Part shown: positions 1 through 11,987 of the stretch, in pieces
Layout of the letters: each line of letters opens with the position of its first letter
How positions within the stretch are numbered: the first letter of the stretch is position 1
From: Strigamia acuminata
Taxonomy: Eukaryota; Arthropoda; Chilopoda; Geophilomorpha; Linotaeniidae
Length of the DNA stretch: 64,000 bases
Reading direction: 5' to 3'
Assembly (NCBI GenBank): GCA_949358305.1
Contig: OX442322.1
Location: forward strand, 4,960,001-5,024,000
The notes under the pieces: model-generated
Databases searched by the model: none
Seen by the model: only the letters and a program-made list of their open reading frames with translations
What the model was told of the DNA's origin: nothing
Position numbers and translations under genes: made by a program

Positions 1-705
1 AGGGTCAAAAGAGAATTTGCCCGAGTTTCCATACCGTTCGTTGATAGGCTCACTTCTCTTCCTCGCGTCGAGGACACGACCTGACATTCTATATTCAGTT
101 ATCCTGTTATCCCAGTTCAACAACTGCTATGATCACACCCACATCAAAGCTTTAATGCAGGTGGTTCGCTATGTGGGAAATACCATTGATTATGCCATTG
201 AACTTTCAAACTGCACTAGTGGACAGCTTTGGGGATATACTGTTGCGTCCTGGGCTACGGACATCACCACGTCATTAAGCTTCGGTGGATATATTGCATA
301 CATTGGAAATGTCCCCATCGGATGGAGTTGCCGAAAACAAACCAGCGTGGCGTGCTCAACGATGGAAGCGGAATTTGTCGCCCTCGTTGAGTGCGTTCGG
401 GAGCTGTATTGGTTGGACTATGTTTATAGTTCCGTCCCGATGTTGAATCGATCAACGAAGCCAATAGTGTTCTCCGACGCGCTTTCTTCCATCCAATTCA
501 CTTCAAATGACGTGGAGAATACAGTAGTAAGACGAAACATATCCGAGTAAAGTTTCATTGGATTCGGGAATGGTACACGGCAGGTGCATTCGAACTGAGA
601 AAGATTCCTGGACCAATGAATGTAGCAGACATCTTCACCAAATGGTTGGGCTCAACACAACTACGTCTGCTAATCTCTCGGATCTTCAACTTCAACTTAT
701 CATGA
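1..705 (+). pseudogene. Copia element A: 3' end of pol (RT tail and RNase H), frameshifted
   Basis: This is the carboxyl end of a Ty1/Copia polyprotein entering from the left edge. The first frame (17-550) carries the RT/RNase H connection (PYRSLIGSLLFLASRTRPDI) and the RNase H stretch ACSTMEAEFVAL. The frame breaks near 520-540, where homologues read ENSKTKHI. The next frame continues with KFHWIREW and ADIFTKW to a stop at 703-705. It resembles the end of element D (52.6-53.8 kb), so A and D are probably sister families. The 5' part lies outside the window. RNase H would degrade template RNA during reverse transcription, but this copy is broken. Confidence 0.85.
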
Positions 706-905
706 CATTCCTTATTTATTTACCCAATTTCGAGAATCATCAAGTTCCAGTGGGAATTTTCGGGCTTCCGTAGCGATTGCATTAACAGTACCCAGCTTGA
801 TGGTTCGCCCTTTTATTTCCTTTTATTGTATAATGTAAAGTTACATTTGAATTATCCCCACTTATGTTCGATTAGCTTTTACTATTTGGCATCGAAGGGG
901 GAAAT
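706..905 (+). other. 3' untranslated region and polypurine tract of element A
   Basis: No coding sequence is seen. The stretch ends in a purine run (GAAGGGGGAAAT, 894-905) immediately before TGTTG. This is the usual arrangement of a polypurine tract priming plus-strand DNA synthesis next to a 3' LTR. Confidence 0.55.
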
Positions 906-1200
906 TGTTGTTTTCCGATCCCAAATAGTCCTCCGTACTCATCACGGACATCATTAGTATTTTTCCCAGCATCAAGCTGCTTCCTATATTTATTTAGTCT
1001 TTAATTGATTATTTAGCATTGGGCATAATGCTGCCCGCAGCTTAGTATTATATAAGTTTACCTTTTCCAACACCAGATGGTGTCACTTGTATCTTTCCAC
1101 AAATCCAAGATGTCAGCCTGCACGTATGCAGTGCTTTATCATTGCTTTTCATCCAAATGGATTCACATTGTAAGTTTTGCTTTTATTTATTAAATATATG
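906..1200 (+). repeat. Candidate 3' LTR of element A (right end not defined)
   Basis: The segment starts TGTTGTTTTCC directly after the polypurine tract, as Copia LTRs do. No second copy exists in the window, so the right boundary cannot be fixed; 1200 is a guess. It does not match the LTR of element B at 8620, so the two elements are different families. Confidence 0.4.
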
Positions 1201-2139
1201 TTATTTTTACACTGCCTAGTTGTAGTTTAGCTGCAGATAAGCACGTTTTCCACGTGCGGCAGCTCTTTTCTGCTCGCCATTAGCGGCGACGTCGCGCGCC
1301 CGCCATTTCGGCCGCGCATTCGCGTTATTTACGCTTCCACACGGTCGTACAGACCGCCAAGCGCCTCCTCCTCTGCTACACTCTCATCGTGTTTCGACGC
1401 GAGAATACGTCGAATCGACGTCGTTTTTGGATCGTTTCGTCGTGGGAAAGCACGGAAGTCATCGTACGAAGCGAATTCTTCGACGGCGGCCATTTTCGTC
1501 AAAGTAGGCGAAAAACGACGTGTTTATTTCCATTTGAGGAGAGAAGTCCTGTTAGCGGGTTAAACATACGCGCAGGCATTCGACCAGAAGACCAGTTAGC
1601 GGGTTAAACATACGCGCTGGCATTTTTCCCGAGGTTTTGTGCACGGAGCACATCCTACGAAGGTGCGGACGAGCACGTTGAGTCGACGTGCATCCATTTC
1701 ACGACGTGGGATCAACGCGGGAGATTTGCGACGCAAACCAACCCGCAAAACAACGGATTTTCACCTTGCCAACTATTATTTAGTTTTAAGTTGTCGAAAT
1801 TCCTTGTTAATAAGCTTAAGGTTTTGTTCGGGGGTTTTGTAGTATCCTTTCCACCCTTTACGCAGTCGCGTAGTGGAATTGTATTTTTGCGTAGGCTTTC
1901 TCTGGCCACCGAGTGTCCCGCGGTCCTAGGAGTCCGGTCGGAACTCGGGAGATACTACGTAAAGTTTTTCATCTCATTTAGTGAGATTTGTCCAAGGGAG
2001 ACTGTATAATTTTTCGCCTAAACCTTTTGGGGGTTTACGCCACTTGTAAAAGCGTAAAAAGTGTGTTTTGTGCTTCATTTGGTGCGTGCGACGATTTATT
2101 TTGTAAAAAAGTGTGATCTTCGCGACGAATCGACTAAAT
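1201..2139 (+). other. Leader region upstream of element B gag
   Basis: This is non-coding sequence ahead of B gag. It holds a 30-bp direct repeat (1551-1580 and 1595-1624, one mismatch, 44-bp period) and two GCC-ATTT motifs resembling YY1/Pho sites (about 1301 and 1484-1497). Layout and wording resemble the leaders of elements D, E and C. I find no tRNA primer site and no 5' LTR matching the 3' LTR at 8620, so the 5' end of B appears deleted or replaced. Confidence 0.45.
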
Positions 2140-4172
2140 CTGGCGTCAGAGGAAAAATACGACGATTATAAGTCGATTAAAAAACTGAATGGGACAAATT
2201 ATGCCCAATGGGCGATTGGTGTAAAATTATTGTTATCCCAGCAAGGCGTGTGGGACCACGTGACGGGCGACGAGACTGCGCCCGCCGCAACCGCCACAGC
2301 GAAAGAGAAACAAAATTTCAAAGTGCGTGAGAAGCGGGCGTGGTCCACGATATGCCTGAGTTGCGAAGAAGCGCAACAGCTCGTGGCCGTTGCCAAGGAT
2401 ACCTCTAAGGGGGCGTGGGAAGCGATCCGAGATGCTTACCAGCCCACCACACGCGCCCGGAAAGGCAGATTGAGGCGCGAGTTCCTGCAAATGCATCTAA
2501 TGGACAATGAGGAGATGATGTGTTTTCTGGCCCGTGTCGACAGAAAAGTCGCAGAACTCGCGAACGTCAAAGTTATACCGACGGATGAGGAAATCGCATT
2601 TCAATATATGGATTTTCTGCCAACAACTTATGAGACAATCAAACAGATAATGTACCACTGGGATGATCTGGACTTCACCACTGCAAAAGTGAAAGATCGA
2701 TTATTGGGAGAGTATAATCGTTTATTTGAAGCTTCAGACTCCTATGGCATACGTACACAGGATTCCATCGATAATGCAAGCGCATTCTTTGGAAAAGGGC
2801 GATTCCAACGCGGCAAAAGCGGAAATCAGCCATTCGCGCCCCGAACTTGTTTTTCCTGCGGTGGCACTGGTCACTTCGCGAGAGAGTGCCCGTCACCGCC
2901 CAAACAACAAGCGAATATGCAAAGCCAACGAGGTGGCACCTCTGCACAGCTAGCAAAAGGCACTGCACGAGAACGTGGCCGTGGTGGAAAGACCAAAAAG
3001 GCCAATTTGGGACAAGTTGACATTTTTGATGAGCCATTGACGATGTTTTCAGCGGCAGTTCATCAAACTGAAGAACAAGTCACCTTGTCGCCACCATTGT
3101 CTTTAATGTCACATTGCGATTTTGATCCGCAATGGTACGTGGATACCGGAGCGACGGACCACTTTTCATTTAATAAAAGTTGGTTTGTGATCTTCAAGCC
3201 ACTGTCCGGCTATAGTGTCCAGCAAGGGGAAGGAAAGTCTAAAATCGAGGGCATTGGCAACGTGTTGATCACATCTTGTTATGCAGGCAGATGTAGGGAA
3301 ATCACACTGCAAAATGTTTATTTTGCGCCAAATTTTAAGAAAAACCTCTTATCGCTGGGCCGGACAGATGAAGCTGGTTTCACAACTTTTATCAAAAATG
3401 GAAAGTTGACCATGTTTAAAGACCGAATTAGTGAGCCTTTCCTTGTTGCAGATAGAACAAGTGACCGTATGTACAAAGTTAACTGCAAACTGGAGGCCAA
3501 TATTGTGAACACAACTGCACCTTCTGCGCAACAGAGTGCAGCGGTGGGTGGAAATTCGGTCAAAAATGTTGTAAAAAGTGAAAGTGTCATTAATCCTTTA
3601 CTAAAAACCGTAGATTTTAAGGCAGCATTACTAAACACATTGAGTGACGCAGTGCAAACTGCAGCGAAGCAGCAAGTGAGCGTAAATGCGCTAGTAAATG
3701 CGTCAAATCTTCAGAAAAGCAATTTAAATGATACTAACGGGCAAAATGTTTCGAATGGGGAAAAAATCAAAAAGATCAAAGTGAAACCACAGCCAATGGA
3801 CATTTGGCACTCCAGAATGGGCCATTTTAATGCAAGTGGGATTGCAAAAATGGAAGTTTCGCCTGACATTTTCGGAGTTAAACTCTCCGACAAAGAACTT
3901 TCGCCTTGCGACGCGTGTTCGAAGGCAAAGAGCACTAGGGCAACCTTTTCCCCAATCCCTGAAATTTCTACAAAGGGGATATTGGAAGTAATCCACATGG
4001 ATCTCAACATGGATCTCAACCTTTTAAAGCTCTTGGTGGGGCCAGCTATTACTTGATAATTGTGGACGATTACTCACGTTTTATGTGGGTGGAAATTATT
4101 AAAAACAAGGGGGATGCATTTGAGCGTTTCAAACGATGGCAAACTGAAGTTGAGCGCAGCACTGGAAAAAAG
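2140..4172 (+). pseudogene. Copia element B: gag, protease and first part of integrase
   Basis: The frame starts with a UBN2-type gag domain (LNGTNYAQW), followed by a CCHC zinc knuckle near 2850-2890 (CFSCGGTGHFARECP), an aspartic protease active site (WYVDTGATDHF, intact DTG) and the pre-integrase zinc region (IWHSRMGHF...CDACSKAKS). Homologue C starts MASY; here the matching codon is CTG (2140-2142), so the ATG seems lost. A 12-bp tandem duplication at 4000-4023 shifts the frame beside the first integrase Asp, and the frame then stops at 4056. The reading resumes in another frame (VDDYSRFMW) until insertion T at 4173. No longer functional. Confidence 0.88.
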
Positions 4173-5913
4173 TGTGACGATTCTACTTTTGGGCTAATTT
4201 ATTAGTCCTTTTGAGATAGATAATTCGGTTTATACAAGACGTTGCTAAGTTTAGCAACAACCTAACCGAGATAAGCTACGAAAGCCTTTACAAACATGAA
4301 TACGTGATCGAATAGAAATAACTTACAGTTTTAGTGTGACATAACATATTTATTACTAAATATTAACAACAAAAGATGGGTTCTTGACGCGTGTAAACGG
4401 GCGGCATCAACTGGTTGAGGATCCGGGCGAAGCCAGAGGGATACGGCTGACTTGCGGCATCGTCACAAATATCGCTACGAAGACGTATTTGGTCCGTAGC
4501 TCGAGTATCTAATAATGCGAAGAGTCCTTCACATAAGTAGGAATATTCAGCAGAATATTCCATGTTCCAAATGAATAAAAGTAAAGTAATTAGTGGAATA
4601 CAACAAATGAATTGTTGTATAAATATTAATTGGGCGGGGACCGTCACGACAATTGAGAGAACGTCGCGGGAGTTGTTGAGACTCCATCCGCCAGCATGCC
4701 TTACGACGACAAGATCTCGTGATCAGGCGCCGAGTATTTAATTGTGTGCTTTAACTCGCTATCGGTGGTACCAACCACCAGGTAAACATTTCTATGGACT
4801 TACCGGGTTTAAAAGATATTGCCAATACAGGATTACCAATGCCCGAGTAATTTGTTTAACACGATATATTTTATATATCATTCACGGGTTACTAACCCGG
4901 AGGGTACGATGGGGCGGGGACCGTCACGACGGTCGAGAGAACCATCGCGGGAGGATTTGACTCCTCCATCCGCCAGCATGCCTTACGATGACGGGATCCA
5001 TTGATCGAGCACCGGGTAAAATATTATTTGGCCACTGCCGTTGGATTACCATTATCCAGGTAGTTATTTATCGCAACATCTTGAAGATATTACTCACGGG
5101 CTACCAACCCGGCGTGTTACCTGTGCATTAGGCCTTTACCGACTTTTAACGAGCGGAAGGACCAATCGTAGAAAGACGGGAACCTGCGTGGGCTGTTTAC
5201 AACAACCATCCTGCAGCGGACTGAGGCCAGTTAGCTGAGGGACCTACTTTCATTTAGCAAGGTCGTACTGTATACGACCGTTATATTAAGCCATCGTACG
5301 AAATCCTACTGTCCCGTAGAACAGCTGGCTAACGTTACGGGGCCATTTCATGCGAATGCATGTCTATTACCGGAGTTAGCCTTCCCGAAATAGCCCTACA
5401 ACAGCAATAACAAAATAGTAATGAATACTAACTGTGGAGAGCTGAGGTGGCCTGATGTGTCGATAAGAAAGTGAAATCAAACGATAACAACAATTCAATT
5501 ACAGACATTTACAGTTATCAAGCCAGGGGGATAGTGGGTGAGAAACTGATGCTTATATAGTTCTGTAGAACTACTAGATTGGCGACAGCCAATCAGCATA
5601 CGAATCGGCGGATTCGTGGGTCACTAGTCCGGACCTAATATATGACTATGTCCAGATGGGCCCAGTTGGGGTCCGGAAGGGTCCAGTTGGTTCCCTTCGA
5701 CAGGTAAGTAGCGTGGATATTGATTCAACAGAGTCAACATCATCAAGTAATTAATACTTAGTTTACATCGAATAAAAAAGTTATATTTTATTCACCGTGT
5801 CTAAATAATTATTTATCACACTTTTTAGTTTTTATCGAGTTTGAATTACGCGCGTTTGGTAAACAGCGCCATCTATTGTGAACATTGATAAATACGGATT
5901 TGTAATCATCACA
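4173..5913. mobile_element. Insertion T: 1.74-kb TG...CA element in B integrase (solo LTR or non-autonomous transposon)
   Basis: The segment starts TGTGACGATT and ends AATCATCACA, giving 9 of 10 matching inverted ends. It is flanked by AAAG on both sides (4169-4172 and 5914-5917). Removing it and one AAAG restores the B integrase frame exactly, so the boundaries are firm. No open frame resembles a transposase. TGT...ACA ends with a 4-bp duplication fit a solo Gypsy-type LTR; a Ginger- or Sola-like DNA transposon is an alternative. It contains an 8-bp-stem palindrome GTTGCTAAGTTTAGCAAC at about 4236-4253. Confidence 0.75.
4631..5012. repeat. Two direct repeats (about 105 bp) inside insertion T
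   Basis: Copies at about 4631-4735 and 4912-5012 share GGGGCGGGGACCGTCACGAC, then GAGAGAAC...CGCGGGAG and CCATCCGCCAGCATGCCTTA. Similarity is roughly 80 percent by eye. They are GC-rich islands within an AT-rich element. Confidence 0.75.
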
Positions 5914-5917
5914 AAAG

Positions 5918-8602
5918 GTCAAATGCATCAAGACAGACAACGGCGGGGAGTTTGTGTCGAAAAAGTGGGATGACTATGCGACTTCTATTGGGCTTAAGTG
6001 CATCCAAACAAACCCCTACTCCCCAGAAATGAATTCCGTGGCCAAAAGAGCAAACAGAACAATTGTTGGGGGAATTAGAGCCATGCTCTTCGAAAACAAT
6101 TTTCCAAAGGGTTTGTGGGCAGAATTGGCCGTGACAGTTGTCTATCTTAAAAATAGATTCCCACATGCAAGCTTAAGTGGGAAAACCCCTTATAACTTGT
6201 TTTATAACAAGAAAATGTCGTTGAGACATTTAAGATGTATCGGTTCTAAAGTTTTCGTGCACATTCCTTCGCAAACAAGGAGAAGCAAGTTGGAAGAAAG
6301 GGCATGGCCTGGGGCCCTAGTCGGTTACGCGATTAAGACGCGGGGGTATCGAGTTTGGGACCCCAAATCCAACCAAGTGATTGCTTCAAAACATGTGAAG
6401 ATTAATGAGAATGTCTTTTGGCACGAGTCGGTGCAACTGAGTGAAATTCCGTCCGAACCTAATTATATGGAAAATTTGAATTATGAAGATTCAGATGAGG
6501 AAGAAATTCCAGTAGCACAAGGGGGAATCCCGGCCCCAATACCACAGAAAGTGGCTCCTGTTCAGCAACAGGTTCCCCCTATCATACAACAGTTGTTTCA
6601 GGCCCCGAAACATGCGATTCCGAATCCCCAATTAGTCCAACAGGCGGTCGAGCCTGAAATTGTGGAAGAAATCGCTCAAGCTGTTGGTGGGATTGAGGAA
6701 GAGGAGGAGCAACAAGTGGAAGTTCGGCTTCCAAATCCGACTCTCACACCTCCACCAGTTAGGAGGAATCCACCACGCGGTGCTAAGTTAAAGGGGGATA
6801 TAGTGAGAAAACGTATGACCGCTCCCCAGAATTTAAAAATTTTGGACATGACACAATGGCAACGGAGGGAAACCGTTAGACAAAGTGGTGAAACTGCTGG
6901 GCAGGTAGATGTGATCTACATAACACCACTAGGCGATAGAATCCGCAGTCGGATTGATGTTGTACGATGGTGCAAAGAAGAAGACTATCAGTACGATGGG
7001 GGTTGTTTCGATTTCAAAGCAACGGATGAGACCATTGGGTTCGCCGGTCATGCATCCGTTGAACCGGATACTTTCGAAGAAGCTATGTCCAATCCCAATA
7101 AATCCGACTGGAAGGATGCCATGGATGACGAGATTAATATCTTTAATGACAGAAAAGTTTACGAGGAGGTTGATAAAACCGAAGGGACAAATTTACTGGG
7201 AACAAAATGGATTTATAAAATCAAACGTGACCATACTGGGGCAATTAAGCGTTGGAGAGCACGTTTAGTTGCGCAAGGTTTTGGGCAGAAAGAAGGAGTT
7301 GACTTTACTGAGATATTTTCACCAGTGGTCAACTTTGTTCTCGTACTGATATTCTTTTGTTCTCTTGTGGTTCTGCAAGGCTGGCGAGATACACATCTCG
7401 ACATCAAGTCTGCGTACTTGTACGGAACCCTTGATGTGCCACAATACATCAATATCCCGAAAGGCTTCCTGACCAAGGAAAACCAGCACAAATGTTGGCG
7501 GCTGGTCAAATCCTTGTACGGACTTCACCAGTCCGGAAGGATGTGGTATTTCAAGCTCCACGAACGATTATTAGAAATAGGATTTACTCCAGTCTTAGGA
7601 TTGAATTGCGTGTATAATTACGGCTCAGATGCCGTCCTTTTGTTTTACGTGGACGACATTGTTTTGTTCAGTCGTGATGCTTTCGTTGAACAATGTATTA
7701 TCGAGTGGATTCAAGAGAGCTTTGAAATTGTCAACCTTGGACCTGTGACTCTTCTATTAGAGATTCATTTTGAGAGGAAAAATGGGGACATTTTAGTACA
7801 TCAAAAGAGTTATATTGCAAAATTAGTCGAGAAATATGACATTGATCCGTGTCATAAGATTAAAATCCCAGTCACGGTCGGTACCATGATACAGAAGGTA
7901 CAACCGGGTGAACAAATAAACTCAACGTTCCCATATAGGTCCCTAATAGGGAGTTTACTATTTATCGCGAACAGAACGCGCCCAGATATCCTTTTCAGCG
8001 TCATTGTGTTATCTCAATACAATGAGACCCACTCTAACAGGCATGTTAAAATGCTAATACAAGTGTTGAGATATCTGGCGAATACCCCCAACTATGTTAT
8101 CAACCTAGCAAATTGTAAGAACAACAATTTAACAGTTTACACTGACGCATCCTTTGCTTTGGACCAAGACAGTAGGAGAAGCTTTGGTGGTCACATAGTT
8201 TATTTAGGAGGGGTTCCGATTTCATGGAATTGTCGAAAACAATCCATGACTTCACTGAGTATCATGGAAAGCGAGTTTCTCGCAGTTGTCGATGGCGTGA
8301 GGGAAGTGATATGGCTAGAACGTTTATACGATGCCGACATCATCTTGTGTTTTGGAAGAAACGTCCCTTGTGTTTACGCCGATAGCATGCCGGCAATCAA
8401 CTATGCAAAAAACAAGATCGAAAACCGTGCAAATAAACATATAGATGTTAAATTGCACTTTCTTCGCAAATGGTTTGAAAGAGGGGTATTTAACATCAAA
8501 CATGTGCCTGGTGAGTTAAACATCGCGGATTTGATGACGAAGTGGTTGCCGCGCCCCAGATTGTGTCAGCTCTGTGAGCATATTTTTGTTGTAGTCAAAT
8601 AG
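5918..8602 (+). pseudogene. Copia element B: rest of integrase, RT and RNase H
   Basis: Continues B after insertion T. The integrase core (IKTDNGGEF at the start, then PEMNSVAKRANRT, where the catalytic Glu of the usual VAERxNR is Lys) is followed by the GKTPYN/RHLRCIGSK region, a long acidic/Pro-rich linker, the Copia RT (WIYKIKRD, ARLVAQGF, DIKSAYLYG, YGLHQSGRMW, active site YVDD) and RNase H (YTDASFA, IMESEFLA, NKHIDVKLHF, ADLMTKW). The frame is open for 882 codons, so RT and RNase H look intact even though gag and integrase are damaged. No separate start is implied; this is the second half of one polyprotein. Confidence 0.9.
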
Positions 8603-8607
8603 TTGCG

Positions 8608-8619
8608 CAAAGGGGGATT
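8608..8619 (+). other. Polypurine tract of element B
   Basis: The purine run AAAGGGGGATT lies just after the pol stop and directly before TGTTAG. Its position fits the plus-strand primer at the LTR edge. Confidence 0.6.
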
Positions 8620-9076
8620 TGTTAGAAAAATGCCTGTTTGATCTTCTCGGTTGCATGTTTCCGGTTAAATGCAACGTGTATGTCATTGCAATTCTGTATT
8701 TGTGTTACATTGGTTGATATTGACTTTTAAACCCTTATTCCTGTGCTAAGTGCCGCAACCAATGTGCTTATTAGCAATGACATACCGATATGTCGTCTGC
8801 TCGAATATGAGCACTTATCTTTTAGTTTCTCATGGCTTTTGTTTACATTACCGATTATTTATGCCGTTGTTTTGCCTTTGTTATGTAAAGAATGAATCTT
8901 TGCCTGTTAACAATGATTCATTCTACTTTAAGCTTTGTAGCCTCGAAAGAGGTGCGCTTTTATGTTCCCTCTCATCACGATGAATAAAGATGGCGGTCGC
9001 ATAATGCGAGTTCCCGCACCGTTTAAATCGAGTGTCAGCTCCTTTTCATTGATGTCCGGCGCCTACAAACCTATCA
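8620..9076 (+). repeat. 3' LTR of element B
   Basis: Starts TGTTAGAAAA after the polypurine tract and ends ...CCTATCA, where the coding sequence of G' begins. An AATAAA signal (about 8983-8988) runs straight into AAAGATGGCGGTC (8986-8998), a YY1/Pho-like motif. There is no 5' partner in the window. Length is about 457 bp if the end is correct. Confidence 0.6.
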
Positions 9077-9902
9077 GTACGTGAACAAAGTGTTGTTAAA
9101 GTTTAAAAACCACTTGGAACATGTGAAGATTCGATCTCAACCAATGACGAAAGCAACTGTTCTCACGAAACGAGATTGTCCAGAAACAATTGATGAATTC
9201 AAAGCCATGGAAGGAATTCCATATAGAAGCTTACTTGGATGTTTGGCATTCATCGCGTCGAGGACAAGACCCGACATGACTTATGCAGTGAACATCCTGA
9301 GTCAATTCCAATCGAATCCAGGGTGGGATCACTGGATTGCGCTACTGGACTTACTCAGCTATTTGAGAACAACGAGAAATCACGGATTGATGTTGTTCCC
9401 GAATGATCGGATCGAGGTAATCGGATACAGCGACTCCGATTATGCGAACAACAGAGATGACCGAATTTCCGTTGGAGGAACACTAGTGACTTTGGGTAGC
9501 ACACCCATCTACTGGCGCACCTTCAAACAACGGAACGTAACATTGTCAACAATGGAAGCGGAGTACGTAGCCCTTACAGAAACTGTTAAGGACTACATCT
9601 GGATTGTTCGTGTTCTGCACGAGATATCCCCAGAATTGGCTGGAAGATTCTCTCATTATGTCATGTGCGACAACATATCAACAGTAGACTTTACAAAATC
9701 TTGTGTTGAGAATAGAAAAACAAAGCACATTGACATCCGTTACCATTTTATAAGAGAACTTGTTAAAAGAGATAATCTTCTAATTGTTCATGTAGGCACG
9801 AAGTCCAATTATGCCGATATCTTTACAAAGTCGGTTGATAAGGCTGACTTGGTGAAGTTTTGCGATCGTTTCTTAGTTGACTTAAGCATTTTGCGTGCTT
9901 GA
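9077..9902 (+). pseudogene. Copia element G' (3' fragment): end of RT and RNase H
   Basis: This begins in the middle of RT (YVNKVLLKF) and runs open to a stop at 9900-9902. Motifs are PYRSLLGCLAFIASRTRP, GYSDSDYANNRDD, STMEAEYVALTET, NRKTKHIDIRYHF and ADIFTKSVD. It is closely similar to the last 270 codons of element G (63.0-63.8 kb), so both belong to one family. The 5' four-fifths is missing: element B's LTR abuts it directly. Because the left flank of B is element A and not G', a deletion or rearrangement must have followed B's arrival. Confidence 0.88.
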
Positions 9903-9931
9903 TGAGAAATGAGATAATACGGGGGGCCGAA

Positions 9932-10249
9932 TGTTAAGATATGACGTATATTAATAAGCAATTACTATTTACAACATGTATATATATATATCTTTTCGTA
10001 TTATCATGTAACCCGGTGTTAATGCATGCATTTGGCCAATGCGAGTAATCGCAATGTTTGTTTACATACAGTGTTTGTATGCTGCCTACAGGTGGCTCTT
10101 ATTGCAAAGAGGTCATGTGACCAATCAATAAAACTCACTTGATGTTTTGATTCTCACCTGCAAGGATGATGTGTCATTTTGTCTACACAACTAATGTTTT
10201 TCTCAGCCACTGTCTACACAAGTTTGCAGTTGTTTTATAGCAACACACA
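9932..10249 (+). repeat. 3' LTR of element G'
   Basis: Follows the purine run GGGGGGCCGA and starts TGTTAAGATA. The end is placed where the P1 capsid frame resumes (about 10250), which gives 318 bp, close to the 319 bp of element G's LTR. It shares AGGTGGCTCT, an AATAAA (about 10127) and the GATGTTTTGATTCTCACCTG region with G's LTR but is otherwise diverged. Confidence 0.65.
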
Positions 10250-11496
10250 ACAAGTATCACCCGATTATTGGCACAAATTTGAATAACGTGAACTCTGAAA
10301 TTCGACTAATCATACAGAACGAAGATATCTGGACACATCCTCATAAAAGTTACGTATGCGTAATAGGGCAGTTGACAAAAGATGATGGTACGGAATATGC
10401 GTCGGAGGGAAAAGACACCGACGATGCGGCAACGCTAGTGAATAATTTCATGCCTTTTCTCTTCAGCAACCTAAAATATCACATCGGTGATAAACTAATC
10501 GACGAGATTAATTATCCGGGCTATGCCACCACTATGAAAGGCGCTTTGACGTATCACAAACACCAAAACGCGATCGAAAATATGGCCTGGTTACCCGACC
10601 AGAAGTCCGGCAAATCGGTGGACCTCGACAATCCCGGATTCGCCGAACGGCGCAGGTTATACAACTTGTTGCCAAAAATGCACGGTACCTTTTCGTTGTT
10701 AGTGCCACTGACCCATCTGATGGGATTTTTCGAAGACTATAACAAAGTCATTTACGGCGTGAAACAAGTTTTAACTTTGATGAGAACGCATAACGAAGAT
10801 GCCATTTTTAAAGCCGCGTCCAAAACCGTGGCTGGAGCCCCGCAAGCTATACCCGGAGGTAAAATAGTTCTCCAACAATTGTACTGGTTGATACCGCACG
10901 TTATTCCGTCCGATGTGCAAAAGAGTCGTCTGCTCGCAGCCATGGACAGAGGCGTGAATATTCCTTTAGCGTTTCGTCATTGGTCGTTCGAAATGTCGGA
11001 CTTGCCGCAAACCACGGAACATGCCTGGCGAGTGGTAACCACCAGCACGTCCGAAAAGCCACGGAACATCATCGTCGGCTTTCAAACCGATAAAAGAAAC
11101 GATCAAACCAAAAATACGGCGATATTCGACAGCGTTAATGTCGACGAAGTTCACGCGTACCTGAACTCCGAGCGGTATCCCTATTTAGACTCCAACGAAA
11201 ACTTCAAAAATAGCAACTTCAGTAGGTTTCTGGAATCGTGCATCCAATTTCGGAAAGATTATTACGGCGCATCCGATATAATGTTTAACGCTTGGGATTA
11301 CGCGAAACTTTACCCGCTAATCGTAATCGATTGCTCGAAACAGAGCGAGAGGCTAAAAACCGGTATAATCGACGTGCAAATAAAAATGAAATTCGAAACG
11401 GCAGTCCCGGCCAATACTAAAGCCTACGCTTTGATATTAGGCGACAGGTTGATGAATATGAAATTAGACAAAGGCAAAATTGAAGTGTTATATTAA
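10250..11496 (+). pseudogene. P1 major capsid protein (double jelly-roll type), 5'-truncated
   Basis: The product matches the P2 capsid protein (41257-42576) over almost its full length; shared blocks include NNVNSEIRLIIQNED, MPFLFSN, YHIGDKLIDEINYPGYATT, VPLTHLMGFFEDY and AYLNSERYPYLDSN. Polinton major capsid proteins have the double jelly-roll fold and form the virion shell. Compared with P2, about the first 28 residues are gone: the frame enters directly from the G' LTR at about 10250, with no start codon in the proper place. The remaining 400 or so codons are open. The next gene begins 20 bp downstream. Confidence 0.85.
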
Positions 11497-11516
11497 AAGT
11501 TATAAAAAAATAAGAG

Positions 11517-11987
11517 ATGTATAAAATACATAAAGTAGCGTTAACCCCGAATCAGCAACGAAAAGTATCCAAATCCATGAAAAAAAGGATACTCTTACAT
11601 TTAAGATTGAAGTATAAACAACTGAACGGCAACCATGGCTTGTCTCTTACAGATAGACAAATGAATAAAATCAAAAAAGCCGGTTCTAAAAAGAAAGACA
11701 TGACTTTAAGCATACCTACAAAACAGGTTAGACAATCCGGCGGATTCTTCCCTTTGCTGCTTCCATTATTGGGGGCGTTGGGAGGACTTGCCGGAGGAGC
11801 GGCTGGGATCGCCAAAGCCGTAGACTCGGCAAAAACCAATAAGGAAATGGCAGATGAAGCCAAACGCCATAATTTAGCCACCAAAGGCAAAAGTTTAGGA
11901 AAAAAAAAATTACGGATACGCAAAACTGGAAAAGGTTTCTACTTGAAACCGTACGGTTCGTCGGCAGCGGGGAAGATGGGGCAATGA
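11517..11987 (+). CDS. P1 small basic virion protein with hydrophobic Gly/Leu segment
   Basis: The product is 156 residues long. The N terminus is basic (MYKIHKVALTPNQQRK), the middle is a hydrophobic glycine-rich segment (GGFFPLLLPLLGALGGLAGG, about residues 75-95), and the C terminus is Lys/Arg-rich (GKKKLRIRKTGKGFYLKPYG). It is collinear with the P2 protein at 40595-41062. Such proteins sit between capsid and protease in Polintons and adintoviruses; I infer a core or membrane-active minor virion component, not an enzyme. Its stop overlaps the protease start as ATGA (11984-11987), which suggests termination-reinitiation. Confidence 0.75.
   Translation: MYKIHKVALTPNQQRKVSKSMKKRILLHLRLKYKQLNGNHGLSLTDRQMNKIKKAGSKKKDMTLSIPTKQVRQSGGFFPLLLPLLGALGGLAGGAAGIAKAVDSAKTNKEMADEAKRHNLATKGKSLGKKKLRIRKTGKGFYLKPYGSSAAGKMGQ

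Noticed and set aside
4363-5238. Open frames inside insertion T
   Set aside because: Short, low similarity to anything known, and overlapping the internal repeats.
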